From: Diphasiastrum complanatum
Lineage: Eukaryota > Streptophyta > Lycopodiopsida > Lycopodiales > Lycopodiaceae
Assembly (NCBI GenBank): GCA_029204225.1
Contig: CM055097.1
Coordinates: 48,324,052-48,380,051, forward strand
Reading direction: 5' to 3'
Length of the DNA: 56,000 nucleotides
Shown: positions 32,641 through 44,100 of the stretch, piece after piece
Layout of the letters: every line of letters begins with the position of its first letter
Position numbering within the stretch: the first letter of the stretch is position 1
Translations under genes and position numbers: made by a program
The notes under the pieces: model-generated
What the model saw: the letters and a program-made list of their open reading frames with translations, nothing else
Database searches by the model: none
Told to the model about the DNA's origin: nothing

Positions 32641-33340
32641 GTACTCCATGTTGGAGCAGCCTGGGAAAGTGAGCAAAAAAATATCACCCTGCTGATACAA
32701 CATAGGCAATTTTCTAAAGAAGCAGTCGTGATAGATGGAAGTTCGGGAGTTAACTTGATTTCAACAAAGCCATGTGCAAAGTGGGGCCTTACAAGGATTA
32801 AGCCTGCGACTTTTGCCATTAACCTAGCTGATCCGTCCACGAGGAATGGTTGGAGACAGACCTGTCAAAATTGTTGGAGTATAGTTTGTCATTACTTTTG
32901 TAGTAATGGATTTACTTGAAGCACTAAATGTCTATCGAGTCTTATTGGAACGTCCATGGTTACGAGTTGTGCAAGTGATTCATAACTAGAGTACCAAAAA
33001 AATCACTGTTGAAAATCATGAACGTGCAGTCAAAGTTGATCCAATCACTTGGACTATCAAACGAGTAGCCCAAAAAGAGGATGATGATTCATCAACAACT
33101 TATCATACCTGTGACCGACTAGTCAAAAATTGGGGAGTACATTATCACTCTCAAACCGATACTGTCAACTGGAATCAAGCTCTTGCAACAATTGATTGTA
33201 CAACAGGCTATATGTGTCAACAAGATAATTAGTCCAACTTGAGTGAGATTTCATTATCGGATCGAACTTTGGATACACCGATCACTTTTCCTTTGAATGT
33301 GCTGACTATCCATGCATTCAATTTAAGTTGAAATTAATTT
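32641..33340 (+). pseudogene. Gypsy-3 protease and downstream linker
   Basis: NEVLHVGAAWESEQKNITLL, then VVIDGSSGVNLISTKPCAKW with the triplet D-G-S in place of D-S/T-G near 32732, ATFAINLADPST, and after a shift VYRVLLERPWLRVVQVIHN. The end EDDDSSTTYHTCDRLVKN is duplicated inside Copia-C. It stops near 33230, then changes into CACTA sequence. Confidence 0.75.
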
Positions 33341-33374
33341 AGGGCTACGTTGAAGCAGTTAGTCATAATGCATA

Positions 33375-33949
33375 TTAAAAATTAAAGCATATAAAATCAA
33401 AGATAAACTGTAAGAGTAGTGTAAGTTCACTTACCATGCTTGCTTGCAATCCCGCCTTTCCGCTCGAGCCCAGCCTAGAATTGCCTCTCCCATGCATCCT
33501 AGCGACCGCAACATCTTTCTGAATCTTGTATTTATCTGGTGTTCGTTCATCCACTTTTACACGGTTCCAATCATTTCTTGAATACCAGGAGGGCTTGGAT
33601 TGCTCGTCCCTATAAGCGTCGTGCCATATCATGACGATGCCTAATCCATAAGCTCATATGCTTATGAATTTCCTTCTTCTCGAATTCCTCTTCTTGTTGG
33701 AATTTGTCACGAAGGGCACCAATAACCTGTTGTTTATCGGCGGCAGGTTGTTTGGACCATTTACTAAATAATCTGTCGCCAAAATAGTGTTGGCATAAAG
33801 AATAGAGTCGACCCAAAACCACCCTCCTTTTCTATTGCAATTATATTGCCTTGAGGATCCACGTCATAATAAAAATTTGTGGATGACTCTTCGGTGGGGC
33901 CGAGAGCCGCGGGCGCTTGTGAGGGACCACCCTCATCTTGGCTAAGCAT
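33375..33949 (-). pseudogene. Ptta/En/Spm-like accessory ORF of the CACTA element
   Basis: Three overlapping open pieces in different frames give: GGPSQAPAALGPTEESSTNF, a middle part DKFQQEEEFEKKEIHKHMSL with WIRHRHDMARRL, and QSKPSWYSRNDWNRVKVDER, with KDVAVARMHGRG following. A Trp-rich PSW...W segment followed by a repeated basic end is typical of the plant Ptta/En/Spm family (Transposase_24-like). Frameshifts near 33800 and 33630 break it. It is divergent to TNP2, whereas the usual CACTA order is same-strand. Confidence 0.6.
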
Positions 33950-34489
33950 ATTTTGCAGTTGTGTTTTCTACTTAGGAGTTAATGATTCATATAATTTTTT
34001 TACGAAGTCTCTTGAGCTTTCACCACTGCCTGACCCCGACATGATTACTACATTCATAAACATACAATACATTACAATAAACCCTAATATATTGAAATGA
34101 AGTAGAAAAGAAAATCGATTATAGAACTTTAATGCATATTGGAGTGAGACTTTCATACCTGTGTTAACAAAAGAAGAGAGATATGCGTGTAGAGCTTGAG
34201 CTTGCACCAAGATGCAAAAGAATCATATAAGCAACAATGTATAAAAATACTACTATCTAAAAATTAAAACATTAGAATCATACAATAATTTTATGTTATT
34301 TGTGTTTTGTACTTGTGCATATATGCAGTTTATCACAACGAGATGAATTACATTCAGATCAGTCTAACGATGAAGACACTACTCAAGTTAATAGGGTAAG
34401 TAATGAACATGCATGTTTTCTTGTTCATAAAAACTTTGTTATTATAAGTTAAAATATCGTGCTAAAGTGACATGTACTTGATGTTTGTT

Positions 34490-36600
34490 TCTCGTAGAGA
34501 AATTATTTTCAAAATATTATATGGTGCACATGCCTCAAGTGTGATGGACAAAAGATGCGTGAAAGACGCATTGTTGAAAATCATTTGTGGAAGTTTGGAC
34601 GAAAAGAAGAAGGTCAACAATCGAATTTGGAAGATGTTGAGGTTTGTTAATTTCATATGATTGTTTTTTATTATAATCTTCGTCAATCTATATATGTCAC
34701 TTATGGAATTTGTTTCATATGTGTAGCCAATACATCGAATGCCATTCCCCGGAGTTGATCCATCCGTGTTTAGTTACAATCAATGTCAAGTTTTAATAGA
34801 CATGAGAAAACAAAGAATGAAACAAATTGAAGAGATAAACACAATTGGAAAAGAGAATAATCAACTTGATTCTAATGATTATGATGATGAGGTGCAACAC
34901 GATGAAGCAATGCACAACATGTTTGAATCTTACTTTAAAACAAATGAGAATGATGATATGCATGCATCTTCTAATGAAAACGGAGATCACGAACAATTTG
35001 AGATGGATGAAGACAAGATTCTATTGCGCAAGGAGACAGACACTCCTCTATATCTTGGAGCATCCATTTCGAGACTAGCTACGTCAATTCTTATTCTAAA
35101 CCTTCAAGCAACATACAAATGGAGTGATCGTAGCGTGACATCTTTATTCGGGTACTTAACGCATAACACAACTATTATACTTTATAGCGTATTTACATTA
35201 AGTTAATTTTTTTTCTTTTCTAACAACTCACATTGCTCTTTTTTTAGGTTGTTGCATCAAATACTTCCGAAAAAAATGTGATACCTAAAACACGAAAAGA
35301 AGCATGAAAGATGATGACCGTGCTTGGAATGGATTACGACACAGTACATGCATGTCCAAAAGACCATGTTCTATATAGAGCTGAGCATTCAGAAAAGCTT
35401 TAATGTCCAGTGTGTAACGCTTCACGTTTTTGAGATGACGTACAAGGGGATAAAGTGTCACAAAAAGTGTTACATTTTCCAATTATCCCACGATTGCAAC
35501 GTTTATTTTGATGTAAATCTTTGGCACAACTAGTAGATTGGCATGTCAAAAATCGATCTACGGATGATGTAATGCGAGTACCAAGTGATTCACTTGCATG
35601 GAAACATATAGAAGACCAATGGCCCGAGTTTAAAAACGAACCTCATAATTTGAGATTTGGCCTTGCTATGGATGCCGTAAATCCTTTTAGCGTTCAAGCA
35701 TCAACTTGGTCCACACGGCCAGTTGTGCTCGTTAATTATAACATACCTCCATGGTTGAGTATTAAAACAAGACACTTGTTATTGGCTTTATTGATTCTAG
35801 GAAAATACAAGGCCAAGAACATGGATGTGTATCTTGCACCTTTGGTCGATGAATTGTGCATTCTTTGGAATGGTATTCATGCTTACGACATCTCAATACC
35901 TTTACAACAACGTAACTTCGTTGTTTGTGGAATTCTAATGTGGACGATGCATGACTACCTCGGTTTAAGCGAATGTTCAGGTATCTATATAATGAATCTA
36001 TAACGTTTGAGTATATTTAACTAAGCTTATGTTTAATTTGGTTTATGACTATGCAGGTTTAAACACATCGGGTTACAACGCATGTTATATTTGTGGACCA
36101 CTTTTGGAGGGTCGACATAGCACAAATATGTTAAAAAAGTGGTGTACGAAAATCATCGCAAATACTTGCCGCCTGATCATCCTTTTAGAAGGTTGAATAG
36201 GCAATTTTTTGGAGGGCGAGGAGATAATCCTCTAACTACACCACCACCCCCACACATGGGAGTAGCGAAATGGCATGGTGAATGGCTTAAACATCGCGAC
36301 GTTAATTTTTCATGGAATGAATCCATTGATGGTAAGAAATGGTTGTCTATTTCTCATAAATTACCATATTGGAGGAATTTATTCATAAACCATCTATTGG
36401 ATCCTATGCACATATTCAAAAAATCTTTATGAAACCACATCATTGGCATAAAAGACAACTCTGCAGTTCGTAAAGATCTACAAGCGGCCGATGTGAAAAG
36501 ACCCTATTGGATTCAGTACACCGAAGGTGGAAATGAGATTCTACCTAGCGTGTCGTGGATTCTTACAAAAGAGCAACTTCATATGTTAAAGATGTCATAA
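34490..36600 (+). pseudogene. CACTA transposase TNP2-like, with introns
   Basis: The transposase cuts and pastes the element. The N-terminal part reads CTCLKCDGQKMRERRIVENH. Exon-like pieces follow: 34739-35206 with PLYLGASISRLATSILILNL and YKWSDRSVTSLF; 35250-35520 with MDYDTVHACPKDHVLYRA; 35521-36000 with FGLAMDAVNPFSVQASTWST, IPPWLSIKTRHLLLALL and MDVYLAPLVDELCILWNGI; and 36060-36600 with YNACYICGP, LPYWRNLFINHLLDPMH. Breaks at about 34660-34730, 35200-35250 and 35990-36056 look like introns (GT/AG-like borders, CAG before 36057). Stops at about 35305, 35403 and 36430 show it is now a pseudogene. Confidence 0.88.
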
Positions 36601-36611
36601 AACAAATGAGA

Positions 36612-37375
36612 AGATCTAATTTCTTTCTTTGTTTTCAATGGAGATAATTAGCAAATCATCATATCACGACAATTCTTTAACAAAATATTTTTACGTGCAA
36701 GATCATAAGATTCATTGGCCATCGTGTCAACAACAAATTCATAAGCTTGAAAGGTTTTATTGTTAGCAAAGGTCATAAGATCTCATCATAGAACACTTAT
36801 GTCATCAAACCAACTTGCACTGTAGATCATGCTACATCCACATCTCAAAATTATGTATAGGGTGTTCATTAACACCCTTATATGCTCTGATCTAGAGGTG
36901 CAATTCGAGGTTAGTCCCAATGACAGTTACTACAATCATTCTTCATTTATGACAATCATCATCGTAGACAATGGTAATGCATAAAGCAATATCGAATTTC
37001 CATTTAGATCTAATTTCTTTGTTTGTTTTCAATGGAGATAAGTAGCACATCATTGTATCACGACAATTATTAAACAAAAAAAAGTTGTGTAATCGTAAGA
37101 TTCATATTGGCAATCATGTCAATAACACGCTCATAAGCTTGAAAGTTTTTATTGTTAGAAAAGGACATAGGATCTCATTATATCTTTTGTACAACACTTA
37201 TGTCATCAAACCATCTTGCATTGTAAAAGATGCTACATCCACATCATAATGTATGGAGTTTTCATTAACGCACGTAAACACTCCAATCTAGACATGTAAT
37301 TCGAGGTTATTCTCATTAACGATTGCAATCACCATCATGGAAATGTTCATGCATAGACAATGTCAAATTTCTTAG
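36612..37375. repeat. About 394-bp imperfect tandem duplication
   Basis: AGATCTAATTTCTTT starts at 36612 and again at 37006. The two units share many stretches in order (TTTTCAATGGAGATAA, CATAAGCTTGAAAG, ACTTATGTCATCAAACCA, GATGCTACATCCACAT, AATTCGAGGTTA) with substitutions and small indels. Non-coding. It lies right after the transposase gene and may be its 3' region or a separate repeat. Confidence 0.9.
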
Positions 37376-37596
37376 GGATTATATTCTAAAGAGTTTTGTT
37401 ATGAGCCTTTGATGACAAGTGTCTATTTTTTTTGTCATGCCATCTTAATGAGGAACATTTAGTGTGCTCACAAGCTTTCCAAATAGGCATGTGTGTTTGG
37501 AAATGTTTGATTTTCCAACACATCATACGAAGTAAGTGAAGATCTTACATCCCTATACAAAAACATATGGGCTTTGAGGAAATGCATCCCAAAAGT
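37376..37596. other. Non-coding stretch
   Basis: No coding or repeat signal beyond short T runs. It separates the tandem duplication from the Gypsy-3 end ORF. Confidence 0.4.
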
Positions 37597-37940
37597 AGAT
37601 GCACCCTAAATCCGCCTTATTTGTGAAAGATTTGGCTATGTTGGCATCTATTTGCCAGCCCTATGCTTTGATCCAAATCTTCGAATGGTGTCCAGATCAA
37701 TTGCCGATAGCCAGAATCTACTACCGTGCGGCGATGTTGGGTGGTTCTTGGGAGCAGAAATTCATATCTTGGACAACGTTTGATTGGTTGTCATGAGTTA
37801 GAAGTGCTTTTTACCACACATTAGAGATTTTGCGCCTAGAGTTCATGGAGAAAATCTAGTACCACTTGATAAAGATCCGACGTGAGGCAAATCAAAGTCC
37901 GAAATAAGTCTCACGAGGTCTTGTGGGACCGCCACCAGTT
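37597..37940 (+). pseudogene. Gypsy-3 end ORF fragment, unrecognised
   Basis: A 65-residue open piece (37599-37796) reads LAMLASICQPYALIQIFEWC, PDQLPIARIYYRAAMLGGSW, then continues past a stop as VRSAFYHTLEILRLEFMEKI. It is directly followed by the polypurine tract. IYYRAA matches LYYRAA in the Gypsy-2 ORF (minus, 18.1 kb). It is probably the tail of a lineage-specific ORF between integrase and LTR. No known domain. Confidence 0.5.
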
Positions 37941-37954
37941 TTGGTGGGGGATAT
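37941..37954 (+). other. Polypurine tract (Gypsy-3)
   Basis: TTGGTGGGGGATAT lies directly before the LTR start TGTTGG at 37955. The G-rich run is the likely plus-strand primer. Confidence 0.7.
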
Positions 37955-38640
37955 TGTTGGACAGTTTGCGTATCTTGAGGCAACCCTAACCCTAGTTAGT
38001 AAGTGAGAGGGATTTGGCACCCTGCATGTGTAAGAGTCCAACTCGATGATGATATAGTTATTTGATTAGTTAAAAGTTAATAGAAGGACTTTAGGTCTTT
38101 TTGCAGGAATTTTAATGTCGCAAGGCCTAATAGTCAAGTTAGTGAATAAAAAGGGCTCCAACCAAAATTTGAATTTCAAATAATAAGGGAGGTGGAGATT
38201 GGCCAATAGGATTTGAGGCCAAAGCCCTAAAATCCACTATATATAGTGGTGCTTTGTAAGTCATTTGACATGTTCAATTCAATAAAAGCAGGTTGAACCT
38301 CTTATGGATTGAAATTGGATGTCCTTGCTCTTCTTCCTTTCTTCATATCTCATGCTTTATTTGGAATTTGCTAATTGTTGGAAGTGATCTGTGTTATACT
38401 TTTTGTGAGACAGGAGATAAAGAGAAAAGTAAGCTTTACCCACATTTGAGTAGTGTTAATGGATCGTAGTGTTAATCTTAGTGTTAGATGTGGATCATAA
38501 GCATGTGCTTGATTATAAACTATGTTATCGCTCTCATGGGAACGAATCTCCACGTGACAACATGCTAATCATCTTCATCTCCTTTGATGCTTCATGCGCT
38601 TGGATCTAGAGTTGAAGGTGGATAGGAAATACCCACTACA
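37955..38640 (+). repeat. Gypsy-3 3' LTR
   Basis: 686 bp, from TGTTGGACAG to CCCACTACA. A perfect 16-bp palindrome CCACTATATATAGTGG at 38234-38249 holds the TATA box. CAATAAAAGC near 38279 may be a poly(A)-type signal. No PBS follows, as expected for a 3' LTR. It matches the LTRs at 19570 and 30465. Confidence 0.9.
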
Positions 38641-38689
38641 TACATTGAACGATCAAGGAGACTGATGGGTTGGAATGGGGTGAAGTAGG

Positions 38690-40590
38690 TCACTTAGACA
38701 TGATGGCAAGGGAAAACTGAAAGAAAAACAAAAAATACTAGGCGAATGGAGTGTATGATAGTGAATACGAGTGCGGGTTGCATGCGTGTGTAAGGAGATG
38801 CAAAAATTTCATGAAATTTTTTTGCAAGAGCTTTGCCTGGAAATGTGACAAATGAATGGTCGCTTTAGTTTTGTAGACAAGAACTAGATCTCCTTATGTA
38901 AGTCCTTCTCATACAGCCTGCGATCGTGCCATGTCTTATGTCGCGCTTTCTATGCTATCAGTGTGTGTACTGCTAACAACCGTGTTTCACATAGTTTGTG
39001 CAAAGATTCATGTCGAAGTTGTAGTGATTTGCGAACATTTAACCTTTCCGAGACCGCGATTCATAGCGATGGAATAAGAAATTCAATTGGCATCACTATG
39101 TCTTGCCCATAGACCAATTGAAATGGTGTACCATTGGTACTAGCTTTATAGGCAGTTTTGCGTGCAGCTTGTGCTCCCAATCAGAATGACGAGCTTCCAC
39201 AGTCTTTGTTAGAATGTTGCATATAATATTATTGGAGGACTCTGTTGTCCATTTCCCCTTGGGAGTACAGGAGGGTACTAAATCGATGAACAACAAAAAA
39301 GTCTTCCAGTAGGATTTTGATGGTATTTTTCATGAAATGTGTATCTTGATCACTCATAGGACAACCAAAATGGGTGATGATATTTTCATATAGAAACTTG
39401 TTAATCGATTGTGCATCAGCTACCCTTAATTTAGCCTTGGCTTTGACCCCTTTGGTCATATAATTTGTAGCCACTAAGATATATCTCAGTTGTGTCCCTC
39501 CGATGTGGCGGGGTGTATGGGACCAATAAAATCTAGACCCCACTTCTCAAATGGATCTCTCGCCAAAATAGGATGCAAAGGCGCAGACATACATCACATC
39601 TTTGAATGAACTCGTCGATATCCTTATACATCATCGGCCACCAACATCCTAATTGGAGAATTTCTTTGGAAAAAGCACACCCCCCTCCCCCCCCCCCCCC
39701 ACCCCACCCCACCCCAATGCCTTCATGCGATAGTGTAATAATTTGAGGGGTCTCATCATGCTGCAAAATGCATCTTCTCAATATGCCATCCATTCATCAC
39801 CTATACAAAAATAACTAATATGGTCTCACTCTCATAATCAAGTTCCATTACTGAGCATTTGTAAGGGTTGGATCTAGTTGTCATTGTGTCAGGTATTCCA
39901 GTATGTTTGTGGCCCAATTCGGTACCGCATGCACATAGAATAAGGCAGCGTCAGATAGCGCACAATGATCAACTTCCTCATTTGGAGTTGTCTTATTTCA
40001 GGATACATGATAAGCTATATAATGTTGTTTCCCCTTGCGCACTACTACTCAAATTTAAAATTCTTCTAAGCCATTGTGCAATTTAGCCAATATCATAAGT
40101 TTTATTCACCAAGTACAATAGCGGTGGGTGATCCGTATAGAATGCAAACAATGTTGCCATTAAATGATGTCAGAATTTCTTGATAGCAAAGATCATTGCT
40201 ATGCCTCATGCTCTATGGTAGTATAATTCACCTTAGCAGCATTGAATAATCCTGTTTATACTCATGAGGTTGAGTTGATACTACTCCCACAGCATACTTT
40301 GAGACATCTGTATGTACATGAAATTCAATCTACCAATTAGGAGGCCTTATGATAGGTTCTGAAATCAATGCGTCTTTTTTTGAAATGCTTCTAAGGATTA
40401 TGCTGTCCAATAAGGTAAGATAGTAAGCTTGTAAATGGGCCTTGCTAGATTAGAGAATGACAAGATGAAAATCCGGTAATAATTTGCATGACCCATGATT
40501 ATATAGACCTCTTGGATGGTGCCAGGTGAAGGCAGATCGGTGAGGATCTTTGCCTTTAAGATATCGGTTGCAATGCCCATTAGGGAGAGT
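38690..40590 (-). pseudogene. pol: Gypsy-4: minus-strand RT tail, RNase H and integrase
   Basis: From 40590 down, the RT tail reads ILTDLPSPGTIQEVYIIMGH, ANYYRIFILSF and NLARPIYKL (as Gypsy-5 at 42.5 kb). It is followed by an RNase H remnant (IFAIKKF...HHLMATLFAFYTDH), then integrase: WWPMMYKDIDEFIQRCDVC, WGLDFIGPIHPA, YILVATNYMTKGVKAKAKLR, FLYENIITHFGCP and DQDTHF, then about EARHSDWEHKLHA. Many stops. A C-rich tract at 39679-39717 adds a false glycine run. RT is truncated at the inverted junction with Gypsy-5 near 40600. Confidence 0.85.
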
Positions 40591-40599
40591 ATGGGCTCA

Positions 40600-41250
40600 A
40601 AATGGGCCCTTTGTTAAGGTACTTTTGTTGACTTCCTACCTTTAAAACTTTCAAATAGGCCAATAACCTTCATTCATGTGTAACAAACTGTTACAGTGAT
40701 TGATGGACTGAAAACTTTTAGTCAAGAGAATATTCGCACAAGTAACCTTTGCCGACTGTTCCATTAAGTCCAGAAGATCATTTTCCATTAGTCATCATGT
40801 CTATGAGAGCTAGTTTGAAGTAGTGATGAATCTGTAAGTTAAAAAGTGACCAAAAACATCATCAGACATCAAGAACTTCCATATCTGCAAGAATTAACCT
40901 TCGCCACTTTATATATAGCAAGATTCATATCAGATCCAACTTTAGTTAAGAGGGCAAGAGTTAGTTTCTATAATATCACAAGAGCTATTTACTACAAAAT
41001 AGTGAAAGAACTCTCGCACAACCAACCCTCGCATGAGTAACCCTTGCAGACATGTCAATAGCAAGACAATTTGTCTTACATTTATCTACTCTGAAAACAA
41101 ATCTCAGACCAATCAAAACAAGGATCAGAGAGAAATCAAGGTAAAACCATCGAAAGAGGGCTAAAATCTCACCAATAGCCATTAAAACTAATCAGGTCTT
41201 CATAGATTCAGGTTGCATTCTCTACATCCATTAAGATCCATTATCCCTGG
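40600..41250 (+). other. Gypsy-5 leader, non-coding
   Basis: No open frame of note. Words such as AACCTTC, AACCTTTGCC, TTAACCTTCGCC and AACCCTTGC recur, as in the Gypsy-3 leader. Confidence 0.55.
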
Positions 41251-41254
41251 ACTC

Positions 41255-41650
41255 CCTCGACGAATGAATCTGAAATCAGGATGATCAGTAGCAGGAAGAG
41301 TTGAAAATCAAGCACCAAATCTCCCAAGAGTTGCAGCTGCACTGATTGAAGCAGGAGCAGGACCAGCAGCAATGGACTCAATGGATCAACCCGTACCTGT
41401 TGTACCCTTGTAAGTAGTTTAGAGGGCACCTCGTTTTGAAATGCCAAAATATGATGGATCAACGGATCACATCTGGTTCCTCTAGATCTACGAACAAGCG
41501 TGCAAAATCTACGGCGAACAAACTCTTGAGAAAAAATTGAAGTTGTTCACTAAGTCACTAGTAGTTGTAGTCCAAGATTGGTTCACTAATCTAGTTCACT
41601 AAGTCACCAGTGCATCTAGCTGAGCTAGACAAAGAGCAGAAGATTCTTTA
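41255..41650 (+). pseudogene. gag: Gypsy-5 gag N-terminal fragment
   Basis: A Pro/Ala/Asp-rich start (QAPNLPRVAAALIEAGAGPA) is followed by RAPRFEMPKYDGSTDHIWFL, IYEQACKIYGEQTLEKKLKL and FTKSL, the typical gypsy gag opening. Stops occur at 41408, 41417 and 41483. RAPR matches the Gypsy-3 gag start. The rest of gag and the protease are missing. Confidence 0.7.
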
Positions 41651-42590
41651 TGTGGGAGACTAATTGACACCCACTCAGTTCAAATGGCTACGAGCTCTGT
41701 TGGTGGAATACAAAGACTGTTTTTCATGGTCATACAAGGATCTGAAAGGTATACCACCAAGCATAGTCCAACACACCATACCCTTGGTGGATGGAGCAGG
41801 CCCCAAGGTGAGCCGATATTATCGTTGCAACCCTAACTACACGGAGTTGATCAAACAGGAGTTGTAGAAGTGTTTGACGTCGATTTTATTTATGAAATTA
41901 AGCATACAAAATGGGTATTGCCAAGAGTCATAGTACCCAAAAAGGATGGCAAAATGTGAATATGTGTAAATCTGAAGGCGTTAAATGCGGTTACAAAGAA
42001 AGATCATTTTTCCTCACCTTTCACAAAAAGTGTTTTGGATCGAGTAGCAGAAGCAGAACCTTACAGTTTTCTTGACGGCTTCAGCGGCTACAATCAAGTA
42101 AAGATAGTGCCAAAGGATCAACATAAGACATCATTGGCCACTGAATGGAAAACTTATGCCTATAAGGTAATGCCATTCGGTCTTTGTAATCCCTCGAGTA
42201 CCTTCCAGAGAGTCATGCAAGCGGCATTCAAAGAATACCTGCAAACATTTTTGGAGATTTTCTTGGATGATCTGTGCATGCACAGGCCAAACTTAGAACA
42301 TTTATACAATTTGGAGAAACTATTGATATAATGCCACAAGTATCATATATCCTTGAACCCAGAAAAGTGTCAATTTTGGGTGACGCATGGCCTAATATTG
42401 GGTCATATTGTATCAAGACACGGAATCACCACGGATCTATCAAAGATAAGGGTCATAGTTGATCTGCCACCACCAGGGATGATTCGCATGGTCTACGTTT
42501 TCATGGGTCATGCTAACTATCATCAGATCTCCATTTTATATTTTGTGGAGTTAGCAAGGCCAATTTACAAACTCACCACGAAATCTCATT
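41651..42590 (+). pseudogene. pol: Gypsy-5 reverse transcriptase
   Basis: LTPTQFKWLRALLVEYKDCF, GIPPSIVQHTIPLVDG, then in other frames WVLPRVIVPKKDGKM, FLDGFSGYNQVKIVPKDQHK, MPFGLCNPSSTFQRVMQ and FLDD (42260-42271). PEKCQFWVTHGLILGHIVSR and VYVFMGHANYHQI follow. Catalytic Asp residues are present, but there are three frame changes and several stops. Confidence 0.9.
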
Positions 42591-43222
42591 GGAGGGAGGA
42601 AGCCTTATTGGCTTTCCAAATGCTTAAATATGCATTGGTCTCAACACCAATCTTTCGACCACCCAATTGGACAATCGAGTTTCATGTGCATATAGATGCT
42701 TTAAAATATGTAGCTAGATCGATCTTGACCCAGCCAGGAGAATGCAAAAAGGACCTTCCGGTCCTATTTGCCAACCGATAGCTTAGTGAATCAGAAATGA
42801 ACTACTCAACCACAAAGTGGAAAGCAGTGGCCATGATCTATGCGGTCAAGAAGTTTAGACACTCTGGTAAATAAAACTTGCAACATAGGGTGAATCACTC
42901 GTTGGTTGCTTCTATTGTTGGAGTTTTATTTTCAAATAGTGGTACACAAGGGAAAGCATCATCACATGGCAGATCATGTGTCGCGAATCAAAGGAAAAAA
43001 GAAAACAACAACCCAACCTGATGATGAGTTACAAGATGTTGTCTTATTCTATATTGATATAATACCGGAATGGGCTGCATATATAGTTGAATATCTAATG
43101 TGGGACCAGCTAGGTAAATCCCTACCAAAGGCTAAACAACGGAAATTGATACTTAAGGCTAGACCTTATGAGCTGATTGTCGGCCAATTATATCAACGAG
43201 GATCATATAACATCATCTGAAG
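42591..43222 (+). pseudogene. pol: Gypsy-5 RNase H and link to integrase
   Basis: HWREEALLAFQMLKYALVST, IEFHVHIDALKYVARSILTQ, then SESEMNYSTTKWKAVAMIYA, VKKFRH, and a separate piece (42906-43220) with HHMADHVSRIKGKK, the usual RNase H end. A stop at 42779 and a shift near 42870 break it. In the first motif the Asp of IDAL is the probable first catalytic residue. Confidence 0.85.
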
Positions 43223-44100
43223 ATGCGTTCTTCCACGTGAAACCACCAGACCATATCACTATCACATAAAGATATGGGTGGTGGTCATTTTGCATCTGAC
43301 ATTACAGTTCGCAAGATCTTTGCAATCCGGATGCTGATGGCCGATAATTCATACACGGAAGAATACTTCAGGAAATGCATTGTGTCAACAAGCTAGGAGA
43401 TCGACCAGACTGAACTATGATTTATTACATCCAATTCTAGCTCAAGCACCATTTAAAAAGTCGGGTTTGGACTATATCAGTCCTATCCATCCAGCTACAA
43501 TAAGCTCACAAGCTTCATATATCATCGTGGCTACAAATTATCTCACCAACTGGATAGAAGCTAAGGTAGTGTGAACCGCAGATGCACGAGCTACTGCTAA
43601 ATTCTTATACGAAAACATCATTGTGCGCTTCGGATGCCCGGTGGAGATAGTCAGTGATCGTGGAAGTCATTTCGTCAACGAGACCATCAAGGTTCTACTG
43701 GAATAATTCTTCGTGATTCATCAATTCAGCACGCCGTATTATCCTCAAGGTAATGGGCATATAGAGTTATCCAACAAGATCTTGTGTAGCGTTATCACGA
43801 AAATAGTTGAGGCTAGCAGATCTAATTGGGAACACAAACTATATGCTGCTCTGTGGGCATTCATGACAACATATAAGGGAAGCACTAATCAAATGCCATT
43901 GTAATTGGTTTATGATCAAGATGCCATAATGCCAGTGGAGTTTTTAGTGCCATCATTGAGAGTTGCCACTGCACAACATCTTGATGAGTCCAAATTTTGA
44001 CAATTGCGCCATGAAGCTTTACATAAACTTTGTGAGATAGTACGGCTATTGGCTATACATGCACTGGCAGCTGAGAAAGCTCGTCGTAAAGCATGACATG
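43223..44100 (+). pseudogene. pol: Gypsy-5 integrase
   Basis: GGHFASDITVRKIF begins the zinc-binding part. APFKKSGLDYISPIHPAT, IIVATNYLTNWIEAKVV, FLYENIIVRFGCPVEIVSDR and STPYYPQGNGHIELSNKI give the core, with D, D and E in place (SDRGSHF, HIE). VYDQDAIMPVEFLVPSLR and LAAEKARRKA end the domain. Stops at 43572, 43704, 43901 and 43998 break it. Confidence 0.88.

Larger units (their letters stand above)
33375..36600 (+). mobile_element. CACTA (En/Spm)-type DNA transposon remnant
   Basis: A TNP2-like transposase on the plus strand lies next to a minus-strand ORF resembling the plant Ptta/En/Spm transposase-associated domain. It interrupts Gypsy-3. I could not find CACTA terminal repeats or a 3-bp target duplication, so its borders are only coding limits. 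Confidence 0.8.
30465..38640 (+). mobile_element. Gypsy-3: Athila/Tat-like element with a nested CACTA insertion
   Basis: A 183-bp remnant of the 5' LTR, a decayed PBS, leader, shortened gag and protease are followed by a CACTA transposon (33.4-36.6 kb), a repeat block, an end-of-element ORF, a polypurine tract and a full 3' LTR. The two LTRs belong to one family. RT, RNase H and integrase are missing, so they were lost, possibly with the insertion. That both halves are one element is inferred from orientation and LTR match. Confidence 0.65.

Noticed and set aside
39533-39793. Glycine-run protein on the minus strand
   Set aside because: The Gly run is a C-rich tract within a decayed integrase reading (Gypsy-4); only the zinc-binding part on its right side is real.
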